From Anaerolineaceae bacterium (GTDB taxonomy: Bacteria > Chloroflexota > Anaerolineae > Anaerolineales > Anaerolineaceae), in the NCBI GenBank assembly GCA_003448875.1, contig DLXG01000188.1, positions 1 through 7,593 of the forward strand: a DNA stretch of 7,593 bases, read 5' to 3'. Below, piece by piece: positions 4,574-7,593 of the stretch. Both the position numbers and the translations under genes were made by a program. The notes below the pieces were generated by a model, which was given only the letters and a program-made list of their open reading frames with translations, was not told where the DNA came from and ran no database searches. The stretch's first letter is position 1; the number at the start of each line of letters is the position of its first letter.

Positions 4574-6082
4574 ATGATAAAGTCCTCCATAATTCTCTTA
4601 CTTGTGGCTTTGGTTGGGGCAGCCTGTCAATCTTTGCCCCTCCCAATCGAAACGGAAACACCGACAGCCACAATGCAAGTAAACTTGCCTGACCCCACCG
4701 CCTCGCTGACACCCAGCCGCACCCCCCATCCAACCAACACCCCTCGCCCCAGCCTGACTCCCTCGGTCACGCCGGAATTATTCGATTGTCTGCCACCTAC
4801 GGAGGATGTGCCACCGCCGGCCGCTTCAATTCAGATTCTCTACGTCAACGAGAACAAGGTCTGGTTGTGGGATGAGCAAACCCGTCAGAAGACGCCCGTA
4901 GAACTGCCCGCCGATGCGGTTGGGCCGCACCTTTCACCGGACGGCCGCTACATTGCTTTTCTGACCAAGGGGAAGGAAGTTTCACGGTCGGAAAAACCGC
5001 TGGAAGGAATTCCCCTGCGCATCCTCGACCGTTTAGAAAATACCCTTCTGGAAATTGGCGAATTCAGTCCTCGGACGACGCATGAGCAGTATCCCCTTGC
5101 AGAACGGGTATATCTTCAATTGGATTGGGAAACCTCCCCAGAGAAAACAGGCACGACGGAAGCATTGAATATATATGTCTTTGCCGAACCATGGGGGTTG
5201 GGGACGGAAAGTACCATCGGCGAACGCTACCGGGTCAGCCTGCCGGATGGAAAGATAACCTTGCTGGAAGAAACCCCAGCACAAACGGGAGTGACTTCAC
5301 CGGATGGACGCTATACCATTTCCGATCATCCGCAGGGTTTGAGCCTGTTCGATCGTCAAAGCAGACGGGAACAGGTGATTCCCCTCGAACCGGCCTGTCC
5401 CGATCCCGAGGTATGTTACCTGACCGGCCAGCGGAGCATCGTCTGGCGGCTTGATTCGAGCGGTTTTTACACCACCACAACCCGCAATGCGTATTTTGAC
5501 GAGCGCGCCGAAACGACATTGTATTTTGTGCAGGTTGAGCCGCAGGTTATGATTGAAGAATTGTCCCTCATCCATGCCAATCCATGGACCTTTTCTTTTT
5601 CACCTGACCGGCAATTTCTGGCTTTCTGGAATCAGCCGGATGTAGACAACGCTCCGCAAAAGACCTACAACTGGGTCACCTTGAGCCTGATGGATTTACA
5701 GACGCTGCAAGTACGCCGTTATACGCAGGGCTGGGTGCTGCGGCTGGCGGGCTGGAATCCAGACAGCCGCCGCTTTTTGCTGACATCCAGTCCGTTTGGC
5801 GGGCCAAACCCGATTGTCAAAAGGCTGGCGGTAGCCGATCTCTGCCGCCCACCTGAGGATCTCGCTGTACCGCCCAAACAGGCCATCATGGAAGCCCAGT
5901 GGCTGGATACCCGGCGGGTGTTGATGTGGACGGTACCTGAGGATGGTATCCCGGATCGGTATCTGGCGGGAATGTATTTATATGATATAGACAGGGCTAA
6001 CGAACCCGTTCAGATTGATGATCTGGTGCAGGATTACTTTCAGCCCTACGGCCTGCGCCGTGAGTATGTGATTTTGGAATGA
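4574..6082 (+). CDS. Beta-propeller lipoprotein (TolB/WD40-like PD40 repeats)
   Basis: A 502-residue protein. Residues 1-17 form a lipoprotein signal peptide (KSSIILLLVALVGAAC) with Cys18 as the lipid attachment site. Residues about 25-68 are a Thr/Pro-rich linker with repeated TPS/TPT units that holds the folded part away from the membrane. From about residue 85 on there are repeated strand units of the TolB/PD40 type: LSPDGRYIAFLTK (120-132), TSPDGRYTISDHPQGLSLFD (241-260), FSPDRQFLAFWNQ (342-354), WNPDSRRFLLTSSP (394-407) and AQWLDTRRVLMWTVPEDG (441-458). These suggest a six- or seven-bladed propeller. Such domains usually bind other proteins or ligands; no catalytic motif is seen. Cys72, Cys275, Cys281 and Cys424 could form disulfides outside the cell. 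The ribosome site is weak (CGGA). No terminator follows; the serS promoter begins 13 bases after the stop. The exact function is unknown. Confidence 0.85.
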   Translation: MIKSSIILLLVALVGAACQSLPLPIETETPTATMQVNLPDPTASLTPSRTPHPTNTPRPSLTPSVTPELFDCLPPTEDVPPPAASIQILYVNENKVWLWDEQTRQKTPVELPADAVGPHLSPDGRYIAFLTKGKEVSRSEKPLEGIPLRILDRLENTLLEIGEFSPRTTHEQYPLAERVYLQLDWETSPEKTGTTEALNIYVFAEPWGLGTESTIGERYRVSLPDGKITLLEETPAQTGVTSPDGRYTISDHPQGLSLFDRQSRREQVIPLEPACPDPEVCYLTGQRSIVWRLDSSGFYTTTTRNAYFDERAETTLYFVQVEPQVMIEELSLIHANPWTFSFSPDRQFLAFWNQPDVDNAPQKTYNWVTLSLMDLQTLQVRRYTQGWVLRLAGWNPDSRRFLLTSSPFGGPNPIVKRLAVADLCRPPEDLAVPPKQAIMEAQWLDTRRVLMWTVPEDGIPDRYLAGMYLYDIDRANEPVQIDDLVQDYFQPYGLRREYVILE

Positions 6083-6095
6083 GCGGGTGTTTTCC

Positions 6096-6123
6096 TTGAC
6101 AGGTTTTCACCCTCAGGTATAAT
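6096..6123 (+). promoter_or_regulatory. serS: Consensus promoter of the serS T-box leader
   Basis: TTGACA (6096-6101), a 16-base spacer and TATAAT (6118-6123) match the consensus in full. Transcription would start near 6130, at the beginning of the T-box leader. Confidence 0.9.
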
Positions 6124-6341
6124 GCCATCATCGAGAAAGACCAACCCGGAATCCAGTAACCGCCTCTGGCCGTTCAGAGAGCCGGCGGCAGGTGCAAGCC
6201 GGACGACCAAGCGGTGAACTCCACTCCGGTTGCCTGTTTGAGCAGGCAGGTTGCCTTCGCAGGGGCTGCATAAGGCCGTAAGAAGGACGGACGGAACCGT
6301 TATCTCCGCTAACGAGGCCGCAGCCGATGCGTGCGGCGAAA

Positions 6342-6378
6342 GCAGGTGGCACCACGAGATGCTCCCCCCTCGTCCTGC
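6342..6378 (+). promoter_or_regulatory. T-box antiterminator helix with UGGC tRNA-binding bulge
   Basis: GCAGG (6342-6346) pairs with CCTGC (6374-6378), and ACGAG (6354-6358) pairs with CTCGT (6369-6373). The bulge TGGCACC (6347-6353) lies between. Its UGGC would pair with GCCA at the 3' end of an uncharged tRNA with G at position 73. Bacterial tRNA-Ser has G73, so the bulge agrees with the UCC specifier. The 3' half of this helix is part of the competing terminator. Confidence 0.92.
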
Positions 6379-6395
6379 ACGGGCGCGGGGGTTTT
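6364..6395 (+). terminator. Regulated intrinsic terminator of the serS T-box
   Basis: CCCCC (6364-6368) pairs with GGGGG (6387-6391). CGTCC (6371-6375) pairs with GGGCG (6381-6385) around the loop TGCAC, with one G-U pair. TTTT follows at 6392-6395. It uses CTCGTCCTGC, the same bases as the antiterminator, so the two folds exclude each other. It may also stop readthrough from the upstream lipoprotein gene, which lacks its own terminator. Confidence 0.9.
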
Positions 6396-6421
6396 GTATT
6401 CATCTTTGTGGAGGTGTGTTG

Positions 6422-7593
6422 ATGCTGGATTTAAACCTGATTCGTGAAAAACCCGAAGTCGTGCGCAAAGCCCTGCGTGACCGTCAGATGGAAGAGGGAG
6501 TGGTGGAGCGCGTGCTGGAACTGGACGCGCGCCGGCGGGCGCTTTTGACCGATGTGGAAGCCAAAAAAGCCGAACGCAATGCGGTTTCCAAAGAAATTGG
6601 GCGGATGAAAGACCCGGCCGAACGGCAGGCCAAAATTGAGGCCATGCGGGCGCTGGGTGAGCGGATTGCCGAACTGGACGAGCAGGTGCGGCAGGTTGAA
6701 AGTGACCTGCAAGCGCTGGTGGCGACGATTCCCAACATTCCTCATCCCGATACCCCTTACGGCACGGGTGAGCACGACAACCGCGTCGTGCGCCAGTCCG
6801 GCGAAATTCCGCCATTCGATTTTGAGCCTCTGCCGCATTGGGATCTGGGTGTCAATCTCGGCATTATTGACTTTGAGCGCGGCGTGAAGATCACCGGTTC
6901 GCGCTTTTACATCCTGAATGGGGCCGGGGCGCGCTTGCAGCGCGCGCTGATTGCGTGGATGCTCGACCTGCACATCCGTCAGGGTTACGAAGAACGTTAC
7001 CTGCCCTTCATGGTCAAATCGCAGACGCTGTTTGCCTCAGGGCAGTTACCGAAATTCGCAGATAACCTCTATCACGATGCCGAAGAGGACTTCTGGAACG
7101 TGCCGACCGCCGAGGTGCCGCTGACCGGTATGCTGATGGACGAGATTCTGGAAGAAGCCAGCCTGCCGCGCCGCTACACGGCTTATACGCCCTGCTTCCG
7201 GCGTGAGAAGATGAGCGCCGGGCGGGATGTGCGCGGCATCAAGCGCGGCCATCAGTTCGATAAGGTGGAGATGTACATCTTCTGCCGCCCGGAGGAATCC
7301 ATGCGCGAACTGGAAAAAATGGTCGCCGACGCCGAGCAGACCTGCGCCGAACTGGGGCTGACCTACCGGGTGGTGCAGCTATGCACCGGCGATTTGGGCT
7401 TCAACGCCGCCATCACCTACGATATTGAGGTGTGGGCGCCCGGCTGCGGCGAGTGGCTGGAGGTTTCATCGGTTTCCAATGTGATGGACTTTCAGGCGCG
7501 GCGGGCTAACATCAAGTACCGCCCGGCCGATGGCGGCAAAGCCCGCTTCGTCCACACCCTTAACGGTTCGGGGCTGGGTCTGCCGCGCACGCT
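6422..7593 (+). CDS. serS: Seryl-tRNA synthetase, N-terminal 390 residues (cut by window edge)
   Basis: Class II aminoacyl-tRNA synthetase that loads serine onto tRNA-Ser in the cytoplasm using ATP. The start is ATG 6422 with GGAGGT six bases upstream. [18 protein letters not shown] is the typical SerRS beginning. Residues about 27-100 form the long antiparallel coiled coil that grips the tRNA-Ser variable arm. The catalytic core follows: [12 protein letters not shown] (224-235, serine-binding TAE loop), motif 2 [17 protein letters not shown] to HQFDKVE (256-283), [17 protein letters not shown] (351-367), and the start of motif 3, [10 protein letters not shown] (381-390). Many SerRS read FRSEAG at motif 2; here it is FRREKM, probably a lineage variant. 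Usual length is about 420-430 residues, so some 35 residues are missing beyond the edge. Expression is controlled by the T-box leader directly upstream. Confidence 0.98.
   Translation, partial: MLDLNLIREKPEVVRKALRDRQMEEGVVERVLELDARRRALLTDVEAKKAERNAVSKEIGRMKDPAERQAKIEAMRALGERIAELDEQVRQVESDLQALVATIPNIPHPDTPYGTGEHDNRVVRQSGEIPPFDFEPLPHWDLGVNLGIIDFERGVKITGSRFYILNGAGARLQRALIAWMLDLHIRQGYEERYLPFMVKSQTLFASGQLPKFADNLYHDAEEDFWNVPTAEVPLTGMLMDEILEEASLPRRYTAYTPCFRREKMSAGRDVRGIKRGHQFDKVEMYIFCRPEESMRELEKMVADAEQTCAELGLTYRVVQLCTGDLGFNAAITYDIEVWAPGCGEWLEVSSVSNVMDFQARRANIKYRPADGGKARFVHTLNGSGLGLPRT

Larger units (their letters stand above)
6130..6395 (+). ncRNA. T-box riboswitch, serine type, controlling serS
   Basis: A complete T-box leader of about 265 bases, sensing uncharged tRNA-Ser by tRNA-directed antitermination. 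Stem I base: AACCCGGA (6143-6150) pairs with TCCGGTT (6225-6231), with one bulged C. ACCGC (6159-6163) pairs with GCGGT (6211-6215). Between them lies the specifier loop, with AGTA (6155-6158) opposite GAA (6216-6218), the usual loop E pair. The specifier codon is UCC at 6220-6222, read by tRNA-Ser(GGA). The distal part has AGAGA and the apical GGTGCAAG (6191-6198) on a CCGGC/GCCGG stem. Stem II candidate: GCCTG/CAGGC (6232-6236/6243-6247). Two stem III candidates are CGTTA/TAACG (6298-6302/6310-6314) and GCCGC/GCGGC (6317-6321/6333-6337). The T-box bulge is at 6347-6353. Start and end are estimated from the promoter and T-run. Confidence 0.95.

Noticed and set aside
4674..4780. Repetitive ACCCC-rich DNA in the lipoprotein linker as a possible tandem repeat or CRISPR-like array
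   Set aside because: The repetition follows from Thr/Pro codons in an open frame; there are no fixed repeat units or spacers.
6128..6815. Open frames on the minus strand across the T-box and early serS
   Set aside because: They are antisense to an RNA with clear T-box structure and to serS, with no family resemblance or ribosome sites.
1..7593. A new defence system, prophage or mobile element
   Set aside because: All genes are ordinary housekeeping, stress or envelope types with their own promoters. No transposase, integrase, terminal repeats, att sites or restriction/nuclease cluster is visible.

Overview
The window looks like chromosomal DNA of a Chloroflexota bacterium of the Anaerolineae type. 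This is an inference. It rests on two lipoproteins with long Thr/Pro-rich linkers after the lipid-anchored cysteine, a T-box leader in front of serS, near-consensus sigma-70-type promoters, and the general look of the proteins. There are seven protein genes (two cut by the window edges), no tRNA or rRNA gene, no CRISPR array and no sign of a mobile element.

Layout. 1-457 (minus): start of a lipoprotein alpha/beta hydrolase. It is divergent from a DUF429-type RNase H-fold protein (564-1328, plus). After a structured but gene-free gap with a good promoter comes a UbiA-family membrane prenyltransferase (1497-2492, plus), which ends at a strong intrinsic terminator. Next is a two-gene oxidative-stress/iron unit: a PerR-like Fur-family repressor (2699-3145) followed 15 bases later by dps (3161-3673). 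The unit has a consensus promoter overlapped by Fur/PerR-type operator half-sites and closes with an intrinsic terminator. A minus-strand gene of unknown function (3722-4507, jelly-roll-like with an internal hydrophobic segment) converges on dps and diverges from a large beta-propeller lipoprotein (4574-6082, plus). The divergent pair shares a palindromic -10 element. The window ends with the promoter, a complete T-box riboswitch and the first 390 codons of seryl-tRNA synthetase (6422 to the edge).

How the parts work together. The PerR-like protein has every metal-site residue expected of a peroxide sensor, including Asp rather than Glu at the discriminating position. It probably represses itself and dps until peroxide or metal status changes, when Dps stores iron and protects DNA. 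The serS leader reads uncharged tRNA-Ser: a UCC specifier codon in the stem I loop and a UGGC bulge that pairs with the GCCA end of tRNA-Ser agree with each other and with the downstream gene. The two lipoproteins and the prenyltransferase are cell-envelope proteins with no visible functional link to the other genes.

The best-supported regulatory features are the T-box and the perR-dps control region. The most open questions are the unknown gene at 3722-4507 and the shared -10 palindrome beside it.
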